Shown here: positions 39,353-48,085 of the stretch, piece after piece | Layout of the letters: the number at the start of each line of letters is the position of its first letter | How positions within the stretch are numbered: position 1 is the stretch's first letter | Assembly (NCBI GenBank): GCA_963800275.1 | Contig: CAWDAI010000001.1 | Location: forward strand, 248,001-312,000 | Source of the DNA: JAFMJV01 sp963800275 | Lineage (GTDB): Bacteria; Chloroflexota; Limnocylindria; Limnocylindrales; CSP1-4 | Length of the DNA: 64,000 nucleotides | Reading direction: 5' to 3' | Position numbers and translations under genes: made by a program | Notes under the pieces: generated by a model | Databases searched by the model: none | The model's input: the letters and a program-made list of their open reading frames with translations, nothing else | Told to the model about the DNA's origin: nothing

Positions 39353-40655
39353 TCAGGTGGCGTACTCCTGCGCGACTTCGGTAGCGATGTCCGCCCATTC
39401 CCACAGGCGCCTGGGGTCGTAGCGGACCGTGGAGATGTCTTTCATGATGAGCTCCCGGTGGCAGCCGCGGGACGCCTCGCAGAACTCGACCAGCTGGGTG
39501 CGCGCGAGATCGGGGTTCCAGGCGTCGCGGGCGAAGACGTTGGGGTTGGGCTTGCGCGAGAGCACGTAATCGGTACCGATCTGGTCGACCATGCGCTGGC
39601 GTGTCGGCCCAGGGCGTGGTCGAGATCTTGCGCAGGTTGGGGATGCGCTTGATGACGTCGATCGACTGGTCCAGCGGCTCACAGCAGCCGTAGTAGGTGA
39701 GGCCGTATCGCTCGAGCCACTTGAGGTCGTGCTCGACCGCGAACTCCCAGCGCATCTGGGGCGAGACCTCGCTGAAGATCTGGGCGTTGGAGCAGCCCCA
39801 CATGTTCCGTGGCCGGACCCAGTCCGGGTCGTAGTCGTCGCCGGGCAGCTCACGCGTGTAGCCGTAACCGCCCGAGCCGATGCGAGTGTTGTCGTTGTCG
39901 AGGGCCAGCACGTTGAGCTCCTCGAACTGGTCGAGCTCGACCATCCAGGCCTGGACCATGCGCTCCACGCCCGCGTGCACCAGGTCCGGGCGCATGACCA
40001 GGTCCATCATCGCCTCCTGCACGCCCCACCAGCGCACGAGGTAGTCCCAGGGCGTGAACCAGATGTGCGTCTGGCCCTGCTTCCTGACGGGCATGATGCC
40101 GTCGTAGACCTCGCACATGGCCTGGTAGCGAAACTCGGTCGCGGCCTCGTTGTGCGTGACCGCGGGCATCCTGATCTTCTCCAGATCCTCGAAGTCGCGG
40201 ATCTGGATGTGGAACTCGCGCGAGACGATGTCGTTGGCATCGTCGGTCCGGGCCACCTCGACGTCCTCGATGATGCCGAAGTCGGTGCTGTGGACCGCGA
40301 GCGGGCAGGCGATGTAGTCGCTGACGATCATGTCGCCCGGCAGATGTCGCCACTGATAGAGCGTCCGCCGCAGATCGCGCTCCTGGTCCTGGGCCCAGGG
40401 ATCGGTCGCCTGCAAGGTGAGCTCGCCATCGACGTCCATCTCGTGCCACGGGATCTCGTTGATCCAGACCATCGGCCGGACAGACTCAAGATCGTTGAGC
40501 CGGCGCCACAGCTCGGCCTTCTCCTGGTGCACCGGCAAAGCGGCGACCTCGGCCAGCTCGGAGGCCAGCGCTCGCAGGATGGCCTTGTCGTGGTCGGAGA
40601 CCTCGATCGGATGGGCGATCGGCGGTGGTTCGTAATGGCTCGGGTCGTGCAGCAT
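39353..40655 (-). CDS. URO-D (uroporphyrinogen decarboxylase-like) family protein, probable corrinoid methyltransferase, frameshifted
   Basis: About 433 residues from MLHDPSHYEPP; AAGGAG precedes the ATG. The URO-D barrel is recognised from WFTPWDYLVRWWGVQEAMMD and LERYGLTYYGCCEPLDQSID, where Cys-Cys replaces the His-x-Cys metal site of CmuA/MtaA relatives. A slip near 39600 moves the last 80 residues (DYVLSRKPNPNVFARDAWNP, ending VAQEYAT) to another frame. It starts 35 bases after the E1 beta stop and so is probably the third gene of that operon, under the LacI-type operator at 42729. Methyltransfer from an unknown substrate to the nearby corrinoid protein is the likely job. Confidence 0.78.
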
Positions 40656-40690
40656 ATGACGCTCTCCTTGCCAGCTGCTACGGGGGCGGA

Positions 40691-41698
40691 CTAGGACATC
40701 AGGCTGGCGCGGACCTCCTCGGCGATACGCTCGGCCGAGGGGATGACGGCGTCTTCCAGGGGCGGGGCATACGGGATGAGCAAATCGTCGGGCAACGACA
40801 GCGCCCGCGGGGCGGAGGCCATCGATGTGCCCGCCCGGGCCAGCCGACTGATGAGCGAAGCGCCCCAGCCGGCGTCGTGCCATTGCTCCTCGGCGACCAC
40901 CAGGCGGCCCGTCCGTTCGACCGAGTCGATCACCGTCTCCAGGTCGAGCGGCCGGATCCAGCGCAGGTCCACCACCTCTACCGAGATGCCCTCGTCCTCG
41001 AGCATGCTGGCGGCCTGCAACGCCCGCTGGACCATGAGCAGGGTGGCCACGATGGTCACGTCCGAGCCCTCGCGCTCGATCGAGGCCCGTCCGATCTCGG
41101 CCACGGCCCCACGGCGAACGGGTGCCTGGTTGAGATAGAGCAGCTTGTGCTCGTGGACGATGACCGGGTCATTCGAACGCACGGCTGCGCGGATGAGCTC
41201 GTAGGCCGCGGCGGGCGTGCCGGCCGCAGCCACGCGCAGCCCGGGCTGGCCCATGAACCAGGACTCCCCGGTCGCGCTGTGCTGCGTGCCGAAGCGTCCA
41301 CCAGCGCCGGAGATGACGCGCAGGGTGACCGGCACCGAGAGCTGACCACCGCTCATGAAGCGATACTTGGGCAGCTCGTTGACGATGGCGTCGCCGGCGG
41401 TGGGCAGGAAATCGGCGAACATGAACTCGACGATGGGCCGCATGCCCACCACGGCCATGCCCAGGGCCACGCCGGTGAAGCCGTTCTCGCAGATGGGCGT
41501 GTTGATGACGCGTCCGGGGTGCTTCTGCGGCAGGCCGGCGTTGGTCTTGAAGACACCGCCTTCGTTGGCCACGTCCTCGCCCAGGAAGACGACCGCGGGA
41601 TCCTCGGCCAGGGCATCGTCGATGGCGGCGTTGACGGCTTCGCGGTAGGACATCATGACCGGCTCGGCCACGGTGGTCGTGTCAGTCGGTGTAGACAT
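40691..41698 (-). CDS. 2-oxoacid dehydrogenase E1 component, beta subunit
   Basis: 335 residues, family-typical: YREAVNAAIDDALAEDPAVV, FLGEDVANEGGVFKTNAGL, NGFTGVALGMAVVGMRPIVE, and the C-terminal transketolase-type VEVVDLRWIRPLDLETVIDS. It pairs with the alpha subunit to bind thiamine diphosphate and decarboxylate a 2-oxo acid (pyruvate, acetoin or a branched acid; not distinguishable here). Overlaps the end of the alpha gene. No E2 or E3 gene lies in this operon. Confidence 0.93.
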   Translation of the reverse strand: MSTPTDTTTVAEPVMMSYREAVNAAIDDALAEDPAVVFLGEDVANEGGVFKTNAGLPQKHPGRVINTPICENGFTGVALGMAVVGMRPIVEFMFADFLPTAGDAIVNELPKYRFMSGGQLSVPVTLRVISGAGGRFGTQHSATGESWFMGQPGLRVAAAGTPAAAYELIRAAVRSNDPVIVHEHKLLYLNQAPVRRGAVAEIGRASIEREGSDVTIVATLLMVQRALQAASMLEDEGISVEVVDLRWIRPLDLETVIDSVERTGRLVVAEEQWHDAGWGASLISRLARAGTSMASAPRALSLPDDLLIPYAPPLEDAVIPSAERIAEEVRASLMS

Positions 41699-42645
41699 GG
41701 CGCGCAGCCTCCTCCAGCGTCAGGTAGGGAGCGGCCTGGGCAGCCTCGATGGCAGCGGCCACATCGGCCTCGGCCTGGGCCGCGAGGTCGGCCTGCTCGG
41801 CCTCGGTGATGGCGCCCTCGTCGAGCAGCCGGCGAACCGAGCACGAGGATCGGGTCGCGCTCCTGCCAGGCCTGCAGCTCACCCTCGGGCCGGTACTTGG
41901 CCGGATCGGAGCGGGAATGCCCGCGATAGCGATAGGTCTTCATCTCGAGCAGGCTGGGCCCCTCCCCCCGACGGGCCCGCGCGACGGCCTCGGACGTGGC
42001 CTCGTAGACCGCCTCTACGTCCTGGCCGTCGACGATGACCCCGGGCATGTCGTAGGGCTGCGCGCGTCGAGCCAGGTCGTCGATGGGCGTGGTCATGCGG
42101 ATGGGGCTGTACTCGCCGTACAGGTTGTTGGTCACGATGAAGACCACGGGCACACCCCAGGTCGCGGCCATGTTCAAGGACTCGTGAAAGGTGCCGATGT
42201 TGGTCGCGCCGTCACCCATGAAGGTCAGCGCCACGCGTGGCTCCTCGCGCAGCTTGAAGGCGAAGGCGGCGCCGACGGCGATGGGCATGCCAGCCCCGAC
42301 GATGGCGTTGGCCCCGATGTTGCCCTTGGCCGTGTCGATGAGGTGCATCGAGCCGCCCAGGCCCTTCGAGCCGCCGGTGGCCTTGCCCATAAGCTCGGCC
42401 ATGGCCGTCTCGAAGGACATGCCCAGGGCCAGTGCCTCGCCGTGACCGCGGTACGTGTTGGTCTGGACGTCCCCAGGCTCCATGGCCGCGATAGCGCCGA
42501 CCGAGACGGCCTCCTGGCCCTGGCACAGGTGCGTCGTGCCCTCGATGCGGCCGCTCATGAAGAGCTCCTGGACCTTGTCCTCGAAGACGCGGATACGCAC
42601 CATCTGGCGATACCATCGCAGGCGGCGCTCAGCGGTCTCGGGCAT
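41682..42645 (-). CDS. 2-oxoacid dehydrogenase E1 component, alpha subunit, frameshifted near the end
   Basis: Starts MPETAERRLRWYRQMVRIRV behind a strong GAGGAGGAA site. TCQ-type loop THLCQGQEAVSVG, thiamine diphosphate/Mg motif GDGATNIGTFHESLNMAATW with the closing TNNLYGEYSP, and phosphorylation-loop-like YRYRGHSRSDPAKYR. A slip near 41840 shifts the last 50 residues (LLDEGAITEAEQADLAAQAE to HVYTD). First gene of the operon with E1 beta and the URO-D protein; the operator GTCAACCGGTTGAC lies 84 bases upstream. Confidence 0.92.
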
Positions 42646-42728
42646 CGATTCCTCCTCGACGGGGGACGCCGGAGGCGACGCCATTCCCGTGTTGTGTGCT
42701 TGACCCTGTGGCAGATGGTAGCGCTCGG

Positions 42729-42742
42729 GTCAACCGGTTGAC
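42729..42742. promoter_or_regulatory. LacI-type operator GTCAACCGGTTGAC upstream of the E1 operon
   Basis: A perfect 14-bp palindrome, identical to those at 55144 and 56264 next to the lacI-type gene. On the minus strand TACCAT follows its TTGACC half after 7 bases. At the 52753 and 55144 sites TACCGT follows after 18 bases, so the operator here sits 11 bases (about one helical turn) nearer the -10-like element. It lies just after the core-MetE stop and before the E1 alpha start. Confidence 0.75.
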
Positions 42743-42746
42743 TAGC

Positions 42747-43778
42747 CTATGGCAGTCGTTCTCGGACGGCCTTCGCGGCAGCGACCAGCGAAGCCATCTT
42801 GGCCACTGCCAGCGGCCGCGCGGTCTGGCTGTAGCCGCAATCGGCAGAGAGCCACAGCCGCTCGACCGGCACCGAGCGCAGCAGGGTCTCGATGCGCTCG
42901 CCGACGATGGCCGGGGTTTCGGCATCTCGGCCCTTGACGTCGATGACACCGGCCACGAGCGTCTTGTCACCACCGTGCTCGGCCCACAGCTCGGCCTGCC
43001 ACATGGAGCGGTTGGCGAACTCGAGACTGAGCGCGTCGTAGGCGAGGTCGCGGAAGTGGGGGGCGAAGGCGGCATACGAGCGGTAGGCCGTAGCCGGCCG
43101 GCCGCGGAAGTTGCCGAAGCAGAGGTGGAGCGAGGTCATGGCCTCCACGCCCTCGATGCAGGCGTTGGCGATCTCGACCATCTCGGGCAGCCCACCGGGC
43201 ATGATCCAGAAGGCCGGCTCATCGATCTGGACGAGGTGTGCGCCGGCGGCGACGGCCGCCTTGAGCTCACGGTTGATGTCCGACACCAGCGCCCAGGCCA
43301 CCTCGCCCTTGTTGGCATAGGCGGCTGCCGGGTCGATGCGGAAGGCCTGCGTGACCGGTCCCTGCAGCGGCGTCACGAAGGGCCGGTCGGTGAGCTCGAG
43401 CATGAGCTCGGTCTCCGCCACGAGGCCGTAGCCCCCGGGCGCCGAGACGGGCGCCACCGCCCGAAAGGCATCGAGCTGGTCGGGACCCGGATAGCCCAGC
43501 CGGCGCTCGTACTCGATCGGCTCGAGGCCGGAGATGTGGCCATGAAAGTTGCGCGTGAAGTCCGCGCGCAGCATCTCACCGTCGGAGACGACATCGTAGC
43601 CCGCCTCCTCCTGGTCCAGCAGCGCGATGCGTGCCGCGTCTCGGAGCGACTCGTCGATGTCCGACGGACCCAGCTCCCCGCGTCCAACGGCATCACGGAT
43701 GAGCCAGACCCAGGGCGGTGAGGCGGCGCTGCCAAGCGCCTGGACCGGCAGCGGGGGCAGATCGGAGAGTCGGGACAT
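42747..43778 (-). CDS. Core-MetE-like (cobalamin-independent methionine synthase C-terminal) protein
   Basis: 343 residues equal to the catalytic C-terminal half of MetE, with no N-terminal folate-binding half. Zinc-ligand candidates: H218 and C220 (LHLCFGN), E253 (LEFAN), C314 (ADCGYSQ); also SDGEM at 66-70 and IDEPAF at 185-190. Short forms of this kind (the Mes families) are known to make methionine without triglutamyl-folate, some taking the methyl group from a corrinoid protein. With corrinoid proteins encoded on both sides, that route is attractive here, but another methyl or alkyl acceptor is possible. GGAGGAACCC precedes the ATG. Follows an unknown gene on the same strand after 25 bases. 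Confidence 0.85.
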   Translation of the reverse strand: MSRLSDLPPLPVQALGSAASPPWVWLIRDAVGRGELGPSDIDESLRDAARIALLDQEEAGYDVVSDGEMLRADFTRNFHGHISGLEPIEYERRLGYPGPDQLDAFRAVAPVSAPGGYGLVAETELMLELTDRPFVTPLQGPVTQAFRIDPAAAYANKGEVAWALVSDINRELKAAVAAGAHLVQIDEPAFWIMPGGLPEMVEIANACIEGVEAMTSLHLCFGNFRGRPATAYRSYAAFAPHFRDLAYDALSLEFANRSMWQAELWAEHGGDKTLVAGVIDVKGRDAETPAIVGERIETLLRSVPVERLWLSADCGYSQTARPLAVAKMASLVAAAKAVRERLP

Positions 43779-43803
43779 GGGTTCCTCCAGTCGGTCGGTC
43801 GGC

Positions 43804-44799
43804 TCAGGCGGGGGCGTCGGCGGGCGCCTCGAAGCCCTGCCGCTCGTAGTGGATGCGGCGCGGCTTGGTGGTGTCCTTGTAGATGAACCAACGGCAGGGC
43901 CGGTCTGGCAGGTCGCAATCCTCGACCGGCCGCAGGGGTGGGGCACCCTCGGACATCTGGATGTACTCCAGCGCGATCATGGAGTGGATGCTGTACCAGC
44001 TCATACCGGTGCGCATCTGGGTCCACGGGTGTGGCTCCCCGTTGGTCGCCGACGGGTGCGGCGGGCGGCCGCTATCGGGGTCGCCTCGGCGCAGCACGCC
44101 ACAGCTGCCGCAGGGATCGAGGACCATGGTGTAGCGGTCGCCCTCATCGAGCACACCCACGTCGCCGCGGTGGCGCGGGCCGGAGAGGTGGCCGCCGCGC
44201 ATCCCCTCCACGCTCAGCTGGAGCCGGAGCTCCGGGCTCATCTGGCCCCAGAGGGCGTAGCGCGGCTTCCAGATGTGCTCGTAGGCCAACGTCACCGACT
44301 CGCGGATGGCCTCCTCGCCGAAACGCTCGGCGATCTCAGCCTGGACCTCCTGGATCCAGACCACCAGGCCGTCGTGCTGAGCGGCCCAGCGCACGCGCAT
44401 CAGCTCCACGGCCGCGACGGCGCCGGGGGCATCCTTCTCAGCCAGGGCTGCACGCGCGCGCACCAGGTCACCGGCACCCGGGTCGAAGCGACGGAACCCG
44501 AGCAGCAGCTTGTCACCCATCTCCCCCTCGACCGCACCCGCCCGGCCCAGGCGATAGTCGAGGATGTCGGTCAGCCAGGTGAAGAGGACCTGGTTCATGA
44601 TCGAGATCTCGTGAGCGAAATACTCGGTCAGCTCGAGGGCGAGATCCCAGTGGCCCTCCTCCACCGCGACCTCGATCCAGGTCTGGGTGCTGACACCGAG
44701 CGTGTCCAGCCCGTCCTGTCGCAGGGGCCGGCCAAGGACCTCGCTGTGGCGGATCGGGCTCTGCGGCCAGCCCTCCGGACGGATGCTGGGAGCGGTCAT
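43804..44799 (-). CDS. Uncharacterised protein with Cys/His motifs, upstream of core-MetE
   Basis: 331 residues, one frame, strong GAGGAGA site. I do not recognise the family. The N-terminal two-thirds is helical (THWIEVAVEEGHWDLALELTE-like stretch at 40-60; ISIMNQVLFTWLTDILDYRL). The C-terminal third holds LDPCGSCGVLRRGD, GEPHPWTQ, TGMSWYSIHSMIALE and CDLPDRPCRW, a pattern that could bind a metal or iron-sulfur cluster. The C-terminal layout recalls L-2-amino-thiazoline-4-carboxylate hydrolase-like proteins only faintly. In an apparent two-gene operon with the core-MetE gene, it may be a partner of that enzyme. Confidence 0.75.
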   Translation of the reverse strand: MTAPSIRPEGWPQSPIRHSEVLGRPLRQDGLDTLGVSTQTWIEVAVEEGHWDLALELTEYFAHEISIMNQVLFTWLTDILDYRLGRAGAVEGEMGDKLLLGFRRFDPGAGDLVRARAALAEKDAPGAVAAVELMRVRWAAQHDGLVVWIQEVQAEIAERFGEEAIRESVTLAYEHIWKPRYALWGQMSPELRLQLSVEGMRGGHLSGPRHRGDVGVLDEGDRYTMVLDPCGSCGVLRRGDPDSGRPPHPSATNGEPHPWTQMRTGMSWYSIHSMIALEYIQMSEGAPPLRPVEDCDLPDRPCRWFIYKDTTKPRRIHYERQGFEAPADAPA

Positions 44800-44873
44800 C
44801 GAAGTCTCCTCGTGGCGGGTAGGCTTGCGGCGAGCGAGCCGACGAGGCTCAGGGACGTGATCGGAGGAGGCGC

Positions 44874-45638
44874 ATGGACGGCAGTCGCGCAGGCTGGGGG
44901 CTGGAGGGCAAGGGCGTGATCGTCAGCGGCGCCGCCCAGGGCATCGGTGAGGCCACGGCCCGCGCGCTCGCTGACGTCGGGGCGCTGGTGTGCGCGGTCG
45001 ACCTCAAGCAGGATGCGGTGCGCTCCGTGGCGGAGTCCCTGCCCGGCGGACCGCATCTGGCGGTGAGCCTGGACCTCAACGACCTCGACGCCCATGCCGG
45101 CCTCGTGCAGCGGACCGTCGACGAGCTCGGCGGCCTGCAGGCCCTGGTGCTGGCGGCGGGGGTCCTCCAGCGGCAGCCGTTCGGCGAGGTGACCGAGGCC
45201 AGCTGGGACTGGCAGGTCGATACCAACCTCAAGGCCACCTTCTTCCTCTCGCGGACCGCGGGCGATCAGATGCAGGCCACGGGCACACCCGGGAGCATCT
45301 GCACCTTCACCTCCATCTCGGCCACGATGGGCGGGGTCAGCTCGGCGCCCGCCTATGGGGCTTCCAAGGGCGGCATCATCGCCCTGACCTACGCCATGGC
45401 CCGCCACTACGGACCCTCGGGCATCCGCGTCAACAGCATCGCCCCCGGCTTCATCGACACGCCCATGCAGCGCGAGGGTTTCTCGCCGGCGGCGCAGGCC
45501 TACATCGACAGCACGCCGCTGGCGCGGCAAGCCCGGCCGGCGGAGGTCGCGGCTGCCGCCGTCTTCCTGGCCTCGGACCACGCCAGCTTCGTGACGGGGG
45601 CGATCATGAACGTCAGCGGCGGTGGCTGGATGGGCTGA
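44874..45638 (+). CDS. Short-chain dehydrogenase/reductase
   Basis: 254 residues, classical SDR. Cofactor loop SGAAQGIGEATARAL, Asp in CAVDLKQD suggesting NAD, NAG-equivalent LAAGVLQ, catalytic Ser in TFTSISATMGG, and YGASKGG with Tyr and Lys. The tail is FVTGAIMNVSGGGWMG. GGAGGAGGCGC precedes the ATG. Divergent from the unknown/core-MetE pair and convergent with the lyase; likely oxidises a sugar- or polyol-derived alcohol. Confidence 0.92.
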   Translation: MDGSRAGWGLEGKGVIVSGAAQGIGEATARALADVGALVCAVDLKQDAVRSVAESLPGGPHLAVSLDLNDLDAHAGLVQRTVDELGGLQALVLAAGVLQRQPFGEVTEASWDWQVDTNLKATFFLSRTAGDQMQATGTPGSICTFTSISATMGGVSSAPAYGASKGGIIALTYAMARHYGPSGIRVNSIAPGFIDTPMQREGFSPAAQAYIDSTPLARQARPAEVAAAAVFLASDHASFVTGAIMNVSGGGWMG

Positions 45639-45646
45639 GCGAGCGC

Positions 45647-47002
45647 TCATGCGGGCCTGGCGCGCCGCCACTCGGCCACCGCGGCCGCGGCTTCCGCGTG
45701 GGCCTGCCCGGTGTAGTCGGCGGGGCCGATCGGGGCGATGATCCCGGGGTCCGGAGAGACCTCGCGCAGCGTCTCCTCCAGCTCCACGTGACGCGCCCTG
45801 GACGCCATCGCCGCCTGGTAGACCAGGTCGTGAGCGACTTCGCGCCCCATGTCCGGCGCCAGCTGGAACATGTAGGCCTCGGCCAGGGTGCGCCCCTGCT
45901 CCAGGGCCAGGTTGGCGGCCATGCGCTCGCTGTCGACGGTCATGTCACGCACGAGGCGAGCGCCGATGCGCAGGCAGCCCGCCGTGAGCACAGCCACCTG
46001 CGGCAGGCTATGCCATTCGACCTGCCACTCCCCTGCGGACCGCTCATGTCCGGCCTCCATGGCCCGGTACATGGAGCCGGCCGCGGCGGCGGCGTTGACG
46101 GCGAGTCCGACGATGGCCTCGGAGTCGATGGGGTTGGCTTTCTGCGGCATCGTCGAGGAGGCACCGCGGTGGTGTCCGGCCGACTCGCTGACCTCCCCGA
46201 TCTCCGTCCGTGACAGGTCGATCACCTCGCGCGCCAGCCGGGCGCCGACCGCCGCGGCACGAGCGCAGGTAGCCGCGAAGTCGGCCAGGCCATCGCGCGT
46301 GACATGCCAGGGACCATCCGGCGCTGCCAGGCCCAGCTGGGCGGCCATGTCGGCGCGTACTTCGTCGACCCGAGGACCAAGACCGGCGGAGGTTCCTGCT
46401 GCACCGTGGAGGCTGACCAGACAGACGGCTTGGCGCAGAGCGGGCATTTCGCGGCGCAGCCGGGTCACCTGCCACAGATAGGTAGCCAGCTTGGCGCCCA
46501 GGGTCGTGGGCACCGCCTGCTGTCCGTGGGTCCGACCGGCCATGACGGTGTCGGCATGGGCGTCCACTCGCCGCGCGAGGCCATCACCGAGCGCGTCGGT
46601 CAAGGCCGCCAAGCGGTCGACCGCCGCGACCAGCTGCAAGCCGAGGCCGGTGTCCATGATGTCCTGCGTCGTGGCCCCGTAGTGGAGGGAGCCGCGAGCG
46701 TGCTCGGGCAGCCGCTCCGTGAGCTGACGCACGAGGGGCAGGATGGGGTATCCCACGTTGGCCATGTCGGCCCACAGCGCCGGAAGGTCCAGGTTTTCCA
46801 TGCGGCAGGCCGCGGCGATGAGCTCGGCCCGTTCCGGCGCCAGCTCACCCACCCTGGCCTGGGCTCGGGCGAGCGCTGCCTCCGTACGCAACCAGCCGTC
46901 GACCGTGGCCTCCTCGGAGAAGATGGCCGTCATGACCGGGTCGCCGAAGGCGCGCTGGAGCATCGAGAAGACGGCGCCGGGCGAGCCCCCGTCGTCGCTC
47001 AC
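45647..47002 (-). CDS. Lyase_1 (fumarase/adenylosuccinate lyase/carboxymuconate cycloisomerase) family protein
   Basis: About 451 residues. Signature GASSTMPQKANPID for the mobile catalytic Ser loop, GRTHGQQAVPTTLGAKLATY, and SLHYGATTQDIMDTGLGLQL. Such enzymes eliminate or cycloisomerise via an aci-carboxylate. It resembles the PcaB branch more than purB. GTG start (47002) overlaps the oxidoreductase stop as GTGA; the frame is open far upstream, but that part is a shadow of the oxidoreductase gene. Last gene of a seven-gene operon with a sugar importer, so a role in breaking down the imported acid is likely. Confidence 0.85.
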   Translation of the reverse strand: MSDDGGSPGAVFSMLQRAFGDPVMTAIFSEEATVDGWLRTEAALARAQARVGELAPERAELIAAACRMENLDLPALWADMANVGYPILPLVRQLTERLPEHARGSLHYGATTQDIMDTGLGLQLVAAVDRLAALTDALGDGLARRVDAHADTVMAGRTHGQQAVPTTLGAKLATYLWQVTRLRREMPALRQAVCLVSLHGAAGTSAGLGPRVDEVRADMAAQLGLAAPDGPWHVTRDGLADFAATCARAAAVGARLAREVIDLSRTEIGEVSESAGHHRGASSTMPQKANPIDSEAIVGLAVNAAAAAGSMYRAMEAGHERSAGEWQVEWHSLPQVAVLTAGCLRIGARLVRDMTVDSERMAANLALEQGRTLAEAYMFQLAPDMGREVAHDLVYQAAMASRARHVELEETLREVSPDPGIIAPIGPADYTGQAHAEAAAAVAEWRRARPA

Positions 47003-48081
47003 GGCGCGAGGCCGGTGATCTCGGTCAGGCGCACGCTGCGCCGTTCCTCGGCTGAGCGGTACGCCGCCTCCCCGATGGCCAACGTCGGCAGCATCCGGCG
47101 GCCCGAGGTCAGGGGCTCGCGCCCGGTGGCGATGGCGTCCAGGAGGTCGCTCATGGGGCCGAGGAAGGCATCGGGCAGCCACTTGGTGTCGAAGTCGAAG
47201 GCCTGCACCTGCTCGCCATCGCGGTAGAGGGCGAGCGTGTCCGGCCGGCCGTTGGGATAGTCGTACATCAGGCCGATCGTGCCCTGCAACGTGCCCTCGG
47301 TGCCGAGGATGCGGAACTCGGCGTAGGGTGCCCCGTGCTCGTTGTAGTGGTTGGTAGCAACCAGCGCCTGGACCCCATCGGGATACTCGAGCACGGTCTT
47401 GGTCATGGTCTCTCCGACCACCGGCGCCTGCTCCGGGTAGCGGCCATGGATGCTGGTGATCCACACGGGGTCACCGAGGATGGAGCGCAACGCGTCGAGG
47501 TAGTGCGTGCTGTGGACCTTGATGTCGAGATGCGGCATCTCGGCGATCCAGGCCCACATGTGCAGGGGCGTCGAGACGGACACCTGGATCTGGGCCTCCG
47601 TGACCCGACCGAGCGCACCCCGGGCCACGAGGTCCCGTGAGGCCGCGATGCCGGCGTCCCAGCGCATCTGGTGGTTGACGGCCAGGCGCACGCCAGCCCG
47701 CTCGGCCGTGTCGACCATGGACACGCCCGTGGCGTAGTCCATGGCCAGCGGCTTCTGGCAGAGCATGTGCTTGTGCGCCTCGGCCACGACGCCCACGACC
47801 TGCGGCTGGATCCAGGGCAGGACGGCCACGTCCACGATGTCCACGTCCTCGCGCAGGGCCAGCTCCTGTGCAGAATCGGCGATGGTCGGGATGTCGAAGT
47901 CGCGCGCGACCTCGGTGGCCTTCTCCCGGTCGATGTCGTAGATGGCGCTGACCTGGAGACCGGCCGCCTGGTAGGCGGGCAGATGCGCACCCGAGATGAT
48001 GCCGCCGGCGCCGATGATGCCGATGCGCAGCTCGCGACCGGCACCGGTCTCGATGCGCCAAGAGGAGGAGTACTCGCTCAT
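46999..48081 (-). CDS. Gfo/Idh/MocA family oxidoreductase
   Basis: 360 residues. NAD(P)-binding IGIIGAGGIISGAHLPAY, then CQKPLAMDYATG with the conserved EKP-type Lys (here QKP), and the active-site motif HSTHYLDALRSIL. It shares many blocks with the protein at 56346-57437 (QKPLA, HSxHYxD, GRPDTL, PDAFLGP), so the two form one subfamily. Oxidises or reduces a sugar or cyclitol hydroxyl. Lies between the permease and lyase genes in the importer operon. Confidence 0.92.
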   Translation of the reverse strand: MSEYSSSWRIETGAGRELRIGIIGAGGIISGAHLPAYQAAGLQVSAIYDIDREKATEVARDFDIPTIADSAQELALREDVDIVDVAVLPWIQPQVVGVVAEAHKHMLCQKPLAMDYATGVSMVDTAERAGVRLAVNHQMRWDAGIAASRDLVARGALGRVTEAQIQVSVSTPLHMWAWIAEMPHLDIKVHSTHYLDALRSILGDPVWITSIHGRYPEQAPVVGETMTKTVLEYPDGVQALVATNHYNEHGAPYAEFRILGTEGTLQGTIGLMYDYPNGRPDTLALYRDGEQVQAFDFDTKWLPDAFLGPMSDLLDAIATGREPLTSGRRMLPTLAIGEAAYRSAEERRSVRLTEITGLAP

Positions 48082-48085
48082 CTCG

